In this document: piece after piece, positions 11,211 through 25,800 of the stretch
How the letters are laid out: each line of letters begins with the position of its first letter
How positions within the stretch are numbered: the first letter of the stretch is position 1
Assembly (NCBI RefSeq): GCF_947241705.1
Contig: NC_079261.1
Location: 744,001 to 808,000 of the forward strand
Direction: 5' to 3'
DNA length: 64,000 bases
From: Saccharomyces mikatae IFO 1815
Lineage: Eukaryota > Ascomycota > Saccharomycetes > Saccharomycetales > Saccharomycetaceae
Made by a program: the position numbers and the translations under genes
The notes under the pieces: generated by a model
Database searches by the model: none
Seen by the model: only the letters and a program-made list of their open reading frames with translations
Told to the model about the DNA's origin: nothing

Positions 11211-11867
11211 TCAATCCTTCTCCAAATAGTCCATTAATCGCTTGACCTTTTCAACGTTATATCTCACCTGAGGTAGTTCCTGCTGAGTTTCATATAGTTC
11301 ACTCAGCGAGGTCACGTAGTCATGCTTGATGTTACCCCAGTTGGTCTGTGCGGCTTGATGATTGGACTCGTCAGCATTATCGTAGTTCTTATATTGATGT
11401 TCCTTCATTCTGGCTTGAAGAACGCCGATTCTTCCATCCAGATGTGTCAGATAGTCATCCCTTGAGTTGTTGTACAGCTCGTTTATCTTGGCGGGGCCCG
11501 TTTGCCTCAACTGGGCCACCTTAACGGTCTCATCTTCCCATTCTTGGTACATCTTCCTAACTTGCTCATTCAGATCCAGATCGAAGGGCTCCATGTACTT
11601 TTCTTGTGATTCCATAATCAGCTGCTTCACTGTTTTGCCTACTGTGTCGGCATTGACCACTTCTAATGATTTGGAAGCCATCGTCATGGCGCTCAGAAGA
11701 AATTCCTGTAATTGTATTTGAACCTCTCTCCTAACAGCATCGTCGTCGTGGTCCTTCTTCGGAAGATGCAAATCGGTTTTTTCCTCTAAGATATCATGAA
11801 ACTGGTGGTATATGCTTCGAAGCTGTTCAACAGTTACGTCCAACTTTTTAGACTGACCTTGTGACAT
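11211..11867 (-). CDS. NSL1: Kinetochore MIND complex subunit Nsl1
   Basis: The 218-residue protein is predicted to be mostly helical and charged, with heptad-like segments and no catalytic motif. It matches yeast Nsl1 (about 216 residues) in size and in position between SSO1 and VMA11. Nsl1 joins Mtw1, Nnf1 and Dsn1 in the MIND complex that links inner kinetochore to the Ndc80 complex. The start at 11867 gives MSQGQSKKLDVTVEQLR. The 722-bp divergent promoter is shared with VMA11. Confidence 0.93.
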   Translation of the reverse strand: MSQGQSKKLDVTVEQLRSIYHQFHDILEEKTDLHLPKKDHDDDAVRREVQIQLQEFLLSAMTMASKSLEVVNADTVGKTVKQLIMESQEKYMEPFDLDLNEQVRKMYQEWEDETVKVAQLRQTGPAKINELYNNSRDDYLTHLDGRIGVLQARMKEHQYKNYDNADESNHQAAQTNWGNIKHDYVTSLSELYETQQELPQVRYNVEKVKRLMDYLEKD

Positions 11868-12589
11868 GATTTAGCGTGATTTTATATACCTAGCTTTGTT
11901 GCTATAGCAAAGGAAAGATTTAGGACCGTGGACACGTCTGATTATATGTCCCTCCAAATGCTCAGCCTGCTTATTGTACTCGTTTGTTTATTTTTCTGCA
12001 TTTTCGCACGCACAAGGAATCGCGGCAAAGTCCTCCAATCATTATATTTTTTTTTCATAATGTATCAGGAACGTTCGTTCACCCAACTGATAACAAAAGA
12101 ATCATGACAATCAAAGTTAACAAAAGGCTGCCATCTCAATTGGATCTATGTAGTTACTTATGTGTATATTGTTGCCACCTTGTTCAGTCTGGTCTGCTAG
12201 GCTCAATAGAGTATTCTCCCTGACATGTAGTGACTGAAGTGTTTTTCTATATTCTTCCTTGACGAGAAACGAAAGAACGTGGAAGAACCGTAAAAAAGTA
12301 AGGAAATTTGCATGATCTCTTATTGGGCAACGTTGTTCACCCCAATCCGTTTAATTCTTTCCGGCTAGGTTGTATTGTTTAACCTAAAAGCAGCAGCACT
12401 TGAACACTGCAAATTTTACCCGGTACGCATCTTCTCGCTAAGAAATATTCCTTAGTGAAAGAGTGATTAGTTAAAAAAGGAATACAGATAACCTACTATT
12501 TTTCTTCTTTGCTTGCAAAAAAAGTAGATAAATATATAACAAAGCAAGAGTCGGAGGAGGAAAGGGTCCATTCTATTATCTCTGTAAAC
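11868..12589. promoter_or_regulatory. Divergent NSL1/VMA11 promoter
   Basis: Contains a Reb1 site TTACCCG at 12416-12422 on the VMA11-proximal side, 168 bp before the VMA11 start codon. Poly-T and poly-A stretches typical of nucleosome-depleted yeast promoters lie around 12045 and 12470. No gene seen. Confidence 0.5.
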
Positions 12590-13084
12590 ATGTCAACGCA
12601 ACTCGCAAGTAACATATATGCTCCATTGTACGCTCCCTTTTTCGGGTTTGCAGGTTGTGCAGCTGCCATGGTGCTTTCCTGTTTAGGAGCTGCCATCGGT
12701 ACAGCTAAGTCAGGTATTGGTATTTCAGGTATTGGTACTTTCAAGCCAGAATTGATCATGAAATCTTTGATTCCTGTGGTTATGAGTGGTATCCTAGCCA
12801 TTTATGGGCTTGTTGTGGCCGTTTTAATTGCAGGTAATTTATCTCCTACCGAAGATTATACTCTTTTCAATGGGTTCATGCACTTGAGTTGTGGGCTCTG
12901 CGTGGGATTTGCCTGCTTGAGTAGTGGCTACGCCATTGGTATGGTCGGTGATGTTGGTGTTAGAAAATACATGCACCAGCCAAGGCTTTTCGTCGGTATC
13001 GTTTTGATTCTTATTTTCTCCGAAGTTCTAGGGTTATATGGTATGATTGTAGCTTTAATTTTGAACACTAGAGGCTCTGAATGA
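12590..13084 (+). CDS. VMA11: V-ATPase membrane (V0) proteolipid subunit c'
   Basis: The 164-residue protein is a duplicated, four-helix proteolipid of the vacuolar proton pump. Small-residue-rich helices (about 12-38, 55-82, 93-118, 131-158) include the essential proton-carrying Glu145 in [11 protein letters not shown]. The N-terminus [19 protein letters not shown] is diagnostic of subunit c' (Vma11), rather than c (Vma3) or c'' (Vma16). The ATG at 12590 gives exactly the S. cerevisiae length; the open frame upstream has no in-frame ATG. It is convergent with RVB2. Confidence 0.98.
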   Translation: MSTQLASNIYAPLYAPFFGFAGCAAAMVLSCLGAAIGTAKSGIGISGIGTFKPELIMKSLIPVVMSGILAIYGLVVAVLIAGNLSPTEDYTLFNGFMHLSCGLCVGFACLSSGYAIGMVGDVGVRKYMHQPRLFVGIVLILIFSEVLGLYGMIVALILNTRGSE

Positions 13085-13283
13085 GTCTAGAGGTCGAAGA
13101 AATAAAAACTAATCAAATATAAAAAAAATTTTCTCATATACACGCACCATCTCTTTTCACATATGTATAGAATATAGTATATATTATAATATTGCTATGT
13201 ATATATTTGATAATCGATAATCATTCGAAAGAACGGTATCATAAGACTTTGAAGTGTGCCAACCTACTGGTATCTCTTTTCAG

Positions 13284-13307
13284 TTTTTTTTTTTTTTTTT
13301 TTTTTTT
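13284..13307 (+). repeat. T24 homopolymer in the VMA11-RVB2 intergenic
   Basis: An uninterrupted run of 24 T residues lies in the 297-bp convergent intergenic region between VMA11 and RVB2. Such runs are length-variable and often sit at nucleosome-depleted 3' ends. Confidence 0.9.
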
Positions 13308-13381
13308 ACTATCAACAATCACGCAGACATTTATTTTATTTGTATACATAACGATATTTCTGCCCTAAAGTACAAAAATGC

Positions 13382-15339
<1,958 letters not shown>

Positions 15340-16434
15340 ATGAGTTCTATTTTGTTAGAATTATTTCAGAATTTGTGCTGCTGTCGTGGCTTTTCCGATA
15401 CAACTATTAGGGTAAATGATAAACGATATAAGATTCAACGATTACTTGGAGAAGGTGGAATGTCCTTTGTGTACCTGGTACAACTATTGAAAAATTCCCT
15501 AATTATGGAAAATGGTATTATTACACCAGAAATGTACGCACTAAAGAAGATTATCTGCCCCAGTGTAGAGAGTATATCGAATGGTATGCGAGAAATTGAA
15601 AACTACAAACGCTTTCAAAGTCCTTACGTTATTCAAAGCATTGACTCTCAAGTGACACAGGAGAAGAACGGATCAAAAATAATTTACATAATACTTCCCT
15701 ATTATTCATTAGGGAGCTTACAAGATTCGATTAATCGGAGGCTGTTAGAGGGTACTTTTATATCAGAGGCAGAATGTGTAAGGATAATGCTTGGAGTGAC
15801 GAGAGGTTTACTATGCTTGCATGATCCTGCATCGAGACAAGATAATATCACACCCAGAGTAAATGTCGATGCGGTGTCTATGACTTACAGTGATGAAACA
15901 GCAATGCTTTTAGAGGACACCCCTCTGGAAATGGACGTGCTTTCTTCCGGCTCAGCAGGTTCAATAGCATATGCGCACCGCGACATTACACCTTCAAATA
16001 TTCTGTACTCTTCAGAAGGTTTGCCAGTTATAGCTGACCTTGGTTCTTGTTCTCAAGCTGATATAAGAATTGGAAGTAGAAATCAACTTAGCGAACTACA
16101 AGAGTGGGTCAACGATAATTGTACACTACCATATACTGCACCGGAGCTTTTGAATTTGAAATTGAACCAAATCTTAAGTTGTAAGGTTGATATTTGGTCC
16201 ATGGGTTGTACGTTTTATACTTTAATGTTCGGCATTTCCCCCTTTGAGCGAGAAGAGCAAATACATGGAGCTTCTATAACCTATGCTATAAATACTGGCA
16301 AATATAGCTTTCCAAGAAATTCCAGATTTTCTGAAGCGCTTCTAAATGTAATCAAGAAATGTATTCAAGTGGATCCTATACAAAGGCCTACGACCAGCCA
16401 ATTATTGAACCTTTTGCAAGATTTAGACAGCTAA
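15340..16434 (+). CDS. ENV7: Vacuolar membrane protein kinase Env7
   Basis: The 364-residue Ser/Thr kinase belongs to the NAK/STK16-like group and is anchored to the vacuolar membrane by palmitoylation; the Cys13-14-15 triplet is the expected site. The glycine-rich loop GEGGMSFVY (37-45), the ATP-anchoring Lys69 in YALKK, the catalytic HRD at 213-215 with ITPSN, a DLG (not DFG) magnesium motif in ADLGSC and TAPELLN are all present. Length equals that of S. cerevisiae Env7, which regulates vacuole fusion. An insertion of about 35 acidic residues precedes the catalytic loop. It converges on SUI3. Confidence 0.95.
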   Translation: MSSILLELFQNLCCCRGFSDTTIRVNDKRYKIQRLLGEGGMSFVYLVQLLKNSLIMENGIITPEMYALKKIICPSVESISNGMREIENYKRFQSPYVIQSIDSQVTQEKNGSKIIYIILPYYSLGSLQDSINRRLLEGTFISEAECVRIMLGVTRGLLCLHDPASRQDNITPRVNVDAVSMTYSDETAMLLEDTPLEMDVLSSGSAGSIAYAHRDITPSNILYSSEGLPVIADLGSCSQADIRIGSRNQLSELQEWVNDNCTLPYTAPELLNLKLNQILSCKVDIWSMGCTFYTLMFGISPFEREEQIHGASITYAINTGKYSFPRNSRFSEALLNVIKKCIQVDPIQRPTTSQLLNLLQDLDS

Positions 16435-16691
16435 TTGGGGGCTGAGTTCTGAAAGCTTCTTCCCTGTCCCTGGTGGCAAACAGGACACAAATGACTGGCT
16501 GGTTCCATCCAATGTGTGCGTTCTAGCTGATAAAACCCACCCACTGCTGTTTCACTTAATATGTGTGCATGAATTTTTTATTTTAAATCTTTTTTCATTT
16601 GAACATTAAATATCTAATGAAACGAATAAAATACACAAGATAAACGAAATCCGTATTTATTATATATATGCTAACAGATAAAGCACCAACA

Positions 16692-17549
16692 TCACATTCT
16701 CCTTCTCTTACCAACCGTAGCTTGGAAACCGGTTTTAATAGAAGAGACGGATCTGGTAGAACCACAACTTTTACAGACCATAAAGAAAAGTCTATTTGAT
16801 TGTTCTCTCTTCAATTCAGTGTTAATACTCTTACAAGTTTTACAAGTGACATACTCTAAAATGTATCTTCTTAAAACATTCTCCATTTGTTTAGACTGAA
16901 ATTTACCCTTAATGACTAATCTTTTTTGACCGTCAACAGAACCGGATGTACCTAATTCTGCAAAGAGATATTGAATCAAATGTTCCGGAGATCTATGCAA
17001 TTTTTCGGCGATATCTTGGATGTTCGAGAAAATAGTCTTCTTACCATCACGCAAACAAACAGGAGGGGGAATTCTGAACTTTGGACCACTTCTATCACCA
17101 GCAAGTTCTGGATTGTTAGTTCTTAGAATATTGAAAAATCTAGATAATAACTCTGAATAAGGCAGACCGACTTCTTGTTGAATACTAGAACTAGCGCTTG
17201 GGGTGGTTTCTTTGCTTTCAGCGTCGACATTATCTAGACCAGCTTTAGCTAGCTCTTTTTCAAACGCGTCTACACTGCTGCCTTTAGTTTTCTTCTTTTT
17301 CTTCTTCAAGGATAGTTCACCCAAGGCTTCGGCTATGTCATCAGTAGGCTCCTTTTCAGCTTCGGTGTCGGCAGAAGCACTCTTAGACTTCTTTTTTTTC
17401 TTCTTTAGCCCGGCAAATAAATCATCACCTGAACCATTTTCGTTGCCGTTTACCGCAGCATCAAAATCATCTGGGACTACCTTCTTGGTCTTCTTCTTCT
17501 TCTTTAGTGTAGGGTCAAATCCTAACTCAGCAGCTAAATCGGAGGACAT
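16692..17549 (-). CDS. SUI3: Translation initiation factor eIF2 subunit beta
   Basis: The 285-residue protein is the beta subunit of the eIF2-GTP-Met-tRNAi ternary complex. Three lysine blocks (about 16-23, 49-56 and 82-89) are the K-boxes that bind eIF5 and the catalytic eIF2B epsilon subunit. A C4 zinc ribbon at C236, C239, C259, C262 lies at the C-terminus, followed by the basic tail KRRRM. Length equals that of S. cerevisiae Sui3. The plus strand opposite the K-boxes gives poly-Phe artefact frames. Confidence 0.98.
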   Translation of the reverse strand: MSSDLAAELGFDPTLKKKKKTKKVVPDDFDAAVNGNENGSGDDLFAGLKKKKKKSKSASADTEAEKEPTDDIAEALGELSLKKKKKKTKGSSVDAFEKELAKAGLDNVDAESKETTPSASSSIQQEVGLPYSELLSRFFNILRTNNPELAGDRSGPKFRIPPPVCLRDGKKTIFSNIQDIAEKLHRSPEHLIQYLFAELGTSGSVDGQKRLVIKGKFQSKQMENVLRRYILEYVTCKTCKSINTELKREQSNRLFFMVCKSCGSTRSVSSIKTGFQATVGKRRRM

Positions 17550-17955
17550 CTTGTGCGTGCTTACTATATGAATGGTTGCCTAGGCGGTTTTTCGGTGGAT
17601 GTACAAGAACTTGGCTAATTTCTCTTATAATGTCTTCTGCTTTCTTTTTCTTTTTCTTCCATCATATTCACTTTTCTCGCAATTACAAAATTTTTCACTC
17701 CGTCGTTGATGAGGACTCCGACTATGCGGGTAACGATACTGGTCTACCATATGTGGTGGTATACGCTTTTTATGCATGCACTTGATCATGTGAGAAGTAT
17801 ATATTATAATTGTTACATTTTTTTAAAATCCTTTGTATTTATCAATGCATTTCTACATACCTTGATCCTTTTTCTTCTTTTTACAATGTTAACAATGAAA
17901 CTTCATGCTTAATGGATGTAACTGCTCCAATTCCACGTAAAAGAATGCTCTTCAC
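17550..17955 (-). promoter_or_regulatory. SUI3 promoter with Reb1 site; YAR1 3' end
   Basis: CGGGTAA at 17727-17733 is a Reb1 site on the minus strand, about 180 bp before the SUI3 start. The short plus-strand open frames in the gap look like chance frames; the equivalent S. cerevisiae frame (YPL238C) is regarded as dubious. Confidence 0.55.
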
Positions 17956-18555
17956 TCAATCATTGTTTATTTTCAACTTCTCAGTTTCTTCTCTTAGAGC
18001 TTCAGTGGCCTCCTTGGTAACTTGTTCAATTTCTGTACCTTTCGTGACTTGGACGGCAGCCTTTCCCTCCGTTTGCGTATCTTCGTCATCCTCGGGTTCG
18101 ACATCATACTTTTTCAAAAAGTACGTTTCCACTTCCTCTTTCCCACTGTTCTCAGCTTCAAAAATGGCATCGTGGCCAAACTTGTTTCTGATGAAGGGAT
18201 CCGCCTCATATTCGTCACATAGTAACTTGACTACTTCCAGTTTGCCGTTCAACGACGCCCAATGTAACGCCGTGTTGCCCGTTTCATTTGCCTCGTTGAT
18301 GAAGGCCTTTAATTCTTTGGCGCTATTTTCGAGAGCAACCGTCTCTAGTATATACCGAACCGTCTCTATATGGCCATTTGCTGCAGCCATGTGCAAAGCT
18401 GTAGAATTAGACTCACTTTCTTTGCAAGTGGCAAGTAACTTGGGACTGATCAAAGTGTGGAATATATCTTTAAGAGAATCCAAGTCGCCAGCTCTGGCAT
18501 CAAGTATTATAGCGTCCTGATCTTCTTGTTCTAACTGTTCAGTGTGTAGGCCCAT
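17956..18555 (-). CDS. YAR1: Ankyrin-repeat ribosome assembly chaperone Yar1
   Basis: The 199-residue protein contains ankyrin repeats at about 50-85 (TALHMAAANGHIETVRYIL) and 92-125 (TALHWASLNGKLEVVKLL), with a degenerate third, and a long acidic C-terminal tail with coiled-coil character. Yar1 in S. cerevisiae (200 residues) is a dedicated chaperone of ribosomal protein Rps3. Identity rests on the repeats, length and position between SUI3 and HSP82. It shares an 850-bp divergent promoter with HSP82. Confidence 0.96.
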   Translation of the reverse strand: MGLHTEQLEQEDQDAIILDARAGDLDSLKDIFHTLISPKLLATCKESESNSTALHMAAANGHIETVRYILETVALENSAKELKAFINEANETGNTALHWASLNGKLEVVKLLCDEYEADPFIRNKFGHDAIFEAENSGKEEVETYFLKKYDVEPEDDEDTQTEGKAAVQVTKGTEIEQVTKEATEALREETEKLKINND

Positions 18556-21526
<2,971 letters not shown>

Positions 21527-21741
21527 GTTACAGATATATAATGTAACGAACATATAGGTATTCAATAAATCAGTATGTAAATAGGGCATCTGCATGGAAG
21601 TAACTAGGTAAAAATAAAATACGGTATAATTTTTGGTGATTTTTATATTATTTCAACGCGCTTTGGGACTATACAAAGTGCGGAGCAAAGCAAAGTAGTA
21701 GAAGCTTGGCAAACAAATATAACACGAACATCCAAAGAGTA

Positions 21742-22629
21742 ATGGACTTTGCTACAAAGATAAAGGGTATGTTGAAAATTTTCTGCATTCACTGAGCACC
21801 ACCTACTAACATCTTCTTATTCTGTAACCTTTTTTTTTCTATAGAGCTCGAACAAGAACTTTCTAAGGCAAATGACTACAAGACTTTACAGGAAAAGGCT
21901 ACAAATCTTCGAAGGGAACTGAATTCTTCAGCTCCTTCCCTGACATCTTATGAAAAGGAGCATTTTTCGAATGATATAGAAAGTATTTTAAAATGTATTA
22001 ATGCGGAATTATCGAAATCAAAGGGTAATAAACGCAGGGCATTCTCCTTCAAGCAAAAGACTTTGCCAACAACAGTTCAGGAGAAAACTAAACATAAAGC
22101 GCTTGTGACTACGCCGGAGAAAACTTCTGTTCTGAAAAAGAATTATGTTTTAAAGAAAGGAGATTCAGCATTTGAAAACTTGGAATACTGTACTGTCGCG
22201 TCAGCGAGAGACCATAGTAGCGTTGATGCTGCCTCCGGTTCATTATATTTCCGTAATGTTATTAAAAGTGTCATAAACTTACAAAGGATATACTTTCAAG
22301 CAGGTAGTATATTCATAACTGACTGTAAGGATTCTATATTTTTTTTGCATTTACCCTCTGAAGGGAACATCCAAATACGTTTGCGTAACTTGCAAAAGTG
22401 CAGAATTTTGATAGAGCGATTATCATCAGATACTGATTATAAACAAGTGGTAATTGTTGAAAATTGTTGCGAATGCATTTTCAAGGCAAGTACTCGCGAG
22501 CACTTAATCATACAGGATTTTTCCAACCCTTTCTCAAGTGATGAAACTAAGGACCAGTCGGCATTTTCATTTGAAGACTTTAAAACTTATGACAATGACA
22601 CGATGCAGTTATTACAGGCTTACTTATAA
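21742..22629 (+). CDS. CIN2: Tubulin folding cofactor C homologue Cin2 (spliced)
   Basis: The gene has two exons: 21742-21766 (25 nt, eight codons plus one base) and 21845-22629. The 78-nt intron has GTATGT at 21767-21772, branch site TACTAAC at 21804-21810, a poly-T tract and a TAG acceptor at 21842-21844. Splicing gives [16 protein letters not shown] and a 269-residue product, against 268 in S. cerevisiae. The N-terminal half is coiled-coil-like and the C-terminal half is a TBCC/CAP beta-helix domain ([12 protein letters not shown] and following). Cin2 works with Cin1 and Pac2 in beta-tubulin folding and is a GTPase-activating protein for Cin4. It follows HSP82 by 215 bp. Confidence 0.95.
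21767..21844 (+). other. CIN2: CIN2 spliceosomal intron
   Basis: This 78-nt intron interrupts codon 9. It has the consensus yeast donor GTATGT, the invariant branch site TACTAAC 34 nt before the acceptor, and a long T tract ending in ATAG. Removing it restores a continuous frame of the expected family length. Confidence 0.93.
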
Positions 22630-22899
22630 GTGCTTTTATCATATTATACAGCACCAATATTAATAACGAGCTTAATTATCGTATATAGTGATGTTGGCAG
22701 TTCATCAATAGCATATCCTAAAGAGGAAAATGTAAACAAGACAAATTCTTTCATATTGAGATTGAAAACCCTGTTATTGATATTATCAAGCATTATGCTT
22801 CTACGGCATATAGAAGTTAGTTGATTCAAACATATAAAATATATGCTAGAACCCTGATTGCAGCAGTCGAATTATTTGTAACAAGATTGTCCAAAGAAA

Positions 22900-25800
22900 A
22901 TGACAGCGTTTTCAGGTTCTCCTTCAAAACCGAGCAATAATAATTCTTTTTTAAGTCGTTATGTGGAAAACTTGGGCACCGACGTGGCACCACCTTTGAA
23001 ACCTCTATCAAGTTCTAAACTTAATTCTTCGTTAAATTTAGCCTCGCCGATTAACCTGAAAAGTAAGATGTCAGTTAAGAGCTCGCAATTCATATCACCA
23101 AAAGCAGAAAGTACCGTATCAACGACCAAACCATCTTTTCCTAACAAACTTGTAGGAAAATATACAGTAGATTTAACCAATTACTCGAAAATAGAATTGA
23201 AGTACTACGAATTTTTATGCAGAGTATCTGAAGTTAAAATATGGATTGAAGCTGTTACTGAGGAAAATCTACCATCAGAAATAGAGTTATGTGTTGGAGA
23301 TGCACTAAGGAATGGTGTTTTCCTGGCTAATCTAACGCAAAGAATAAATCCTGACTTGGCAACTACTATATTTCCTGGGGGGAATAAACTACAATTCAAA
23401 CATACTCAAAACATAAATGCATTTTTCGGGTTAGTGGAACATGTCGGTGTTCCAGATTCTTTTAGATTTGAATTACAAGATCTTTACAATAAAAAGAATC
23501 TCCCCCAGGTTTTTGAAACTTTACATATTCTTATATCAATGATTAATAAAAAGTGGCCAGGAAAAACTCCCCCTTTAACGAATGTATCCGGCCAGATTAG
23601 TTTTTCCAAAGAAGAAATCGCCGCTTGCAAAAGGGCATGGCCCAGAATTAAAGATTTCAAGTCCTTGGGGACCAATATCAATACGGCTCCAGTTTCAACT
23701 GACGAATCTAAAGGAAAACGAAGCGGTTTAATTAAAGATTTTAATAAATTTGAAAGGCCGAATATCCCAACTGAGGACGTGCTAGTCACCCCAAAAAAAA
23801 AGATAGTTGATGCTCATAGTTACAATTCTTTCAACTCCTGTTCACCTCAAGTTAATGAGCCCCCAAAATCAGCAACTGCAGATGCCCCTATCGAGATAAA
23901 GAAGTTCACACCCATTGAACCGAGTCTTTTGGGTTCTACTCCATCTTTAGAATATAGCCCAATTAAAAACAAAAGCCTTTCCTACTATTCACCAACTATC
24001 TCGAAATATTTGACATATGATACTGAATTCTATACTAGAAGAAGTCGTGCGAGAGAGGAAGACTTGAATTATTATCAAACTTTTAAATATTCACCCTCTC
24101 ATTATTCTCCTATGAGAAGAGAAAGGATGACAGAAGAGCAATTTTTGGAGAAAGTAGTGCAATTACAAAATATCTGTCGTGGAGTTAACATTCGTTTTAA
24201 TTTGTACATTCAAAGAAGATTATTGAATCTCTTTGAACAAGACGTAGTAAATTTTCAAGCATGCCTAAAAGGATATATATTTAGGCAATTCTCTTCAATT
24301 TGCCTCCCAATCAGAAGAGCAGCTGTTGACGTCCCTCATATCAAGGCAGTACAGTCACGAATCAAAGGTAGCAGAATTCGATACAGATACGATAAATTGA
24401 GATTCACATTGTCAAGACATACATGTACTATCGAAACTTTTCAAGCATTTTGTCGTTCGAAATTGCTGAAAATGAACGTTAACAAAAAATTAGATGATAT
24501 TGATATTTCTCATCCATCTTTGACCAAATTTCAGTCTCATATACGTGCTTTTCATGTAAGAAAAGAGGTTAAGGTCCTCAACTCAATGTTAAATAATGAA
24601 AAAAAGAGTATTAAAAAATTATCGGCAATCATTAGAGGAAATGCTGTAAGAAGTTCAGAGGAAGCGATATTAACTGCTATACATGATGGACATAAAGAGG
24701 TAATCTCAGATTTGCAAAGTCAGATTAGAGGAAAATTTACGCGTTCAAGTCTATCATCATTAATATATTCACTTAGAAGAGAAAACTGTAATATCATTCA
24801 CCTATCGGCCTGTCTGCGTGGCAATGTTTTGAGACACAAAATAATGTCACTATTTGGCCCTGAAGATAATATTTATGAGGTTGTACGTGACTTTCAGGCT
24901 TTAGTTAGAGGCGTCTTGGTTCGTTACACATTAGATTTAGTGGACGATATCGTCGAATATAATAACTTGGAACTGTTTCAAGCATTTTCTAAAGGTGCTT
25001 TGGTACGTCGAAATTTAAACCAAAAATCAAGTTTCTATCAGAGAAACGTAAGATCCATTATCATAATTCAAAGCTGGATTAGAAAAAGTCTTCAAAAATC
25101 TGCTTATTTGGAACTTTTAGATTGTCCAAATCCAAGTCTATGGGCCGTCAAAAAATTCGTTCATTTACTTAATGGAACATCAACTATTGAAGAGGTCCAA
25201 AACCAGTTGGAGAGTTGCCAAGCCTCTCTTGACTCTGAGAATATGAAGAAGGAACGATTGTTGAAAAACATACGACAACAGCTAAATATGAACGCAGTGT
25301 TGGAGAAATATGGACTATTGAGAGATAAAGATCACGAACTTGGTATATCCGACTCTAAGATTCCTAAGTCGAAGTATCCGAAATATGAAAAACTTTTTTA
25401 TATGCTCCAAGTCGATCCCTCATATTGGAAGTTATTGTATTCAAAAGAGCCTGAATTTGTTGCAAAAAATATTTATATGACATTTGGAACGGTAAACCAG
25501 AAAATGAATGAAAGAGAGAGGACTTATTTTACGAGATTTGTTTGTGAAATGTTACAAGGTGCCATTAATGATGCTTCAAGTATTAAAAGTTTCCTTGATA
25601 ACCGATTTCAATTCTGGCAGACTATTTTTCGAGATTTTTTGAGAAGAGAATCTCCAGAATTCTTCTCCATAGTAGTTCCGGTTCTAGACTACTTGACAGA
25701 TCCAACTGTCAATTTCGAGAGTGATCCGTATAAAATTTATCAAGAGATTCATGGTTTTAGCTCACCTCAGCACTGTTCACCTGTGGATGATGCCAGCACC

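Noticed and set aside
12509-12589. 27-residue N-terminal extension of Vma11
   Set aside because: The extension begins at a TTG; the ATG at 12590 gives the exact family length and conserved N-terminus.
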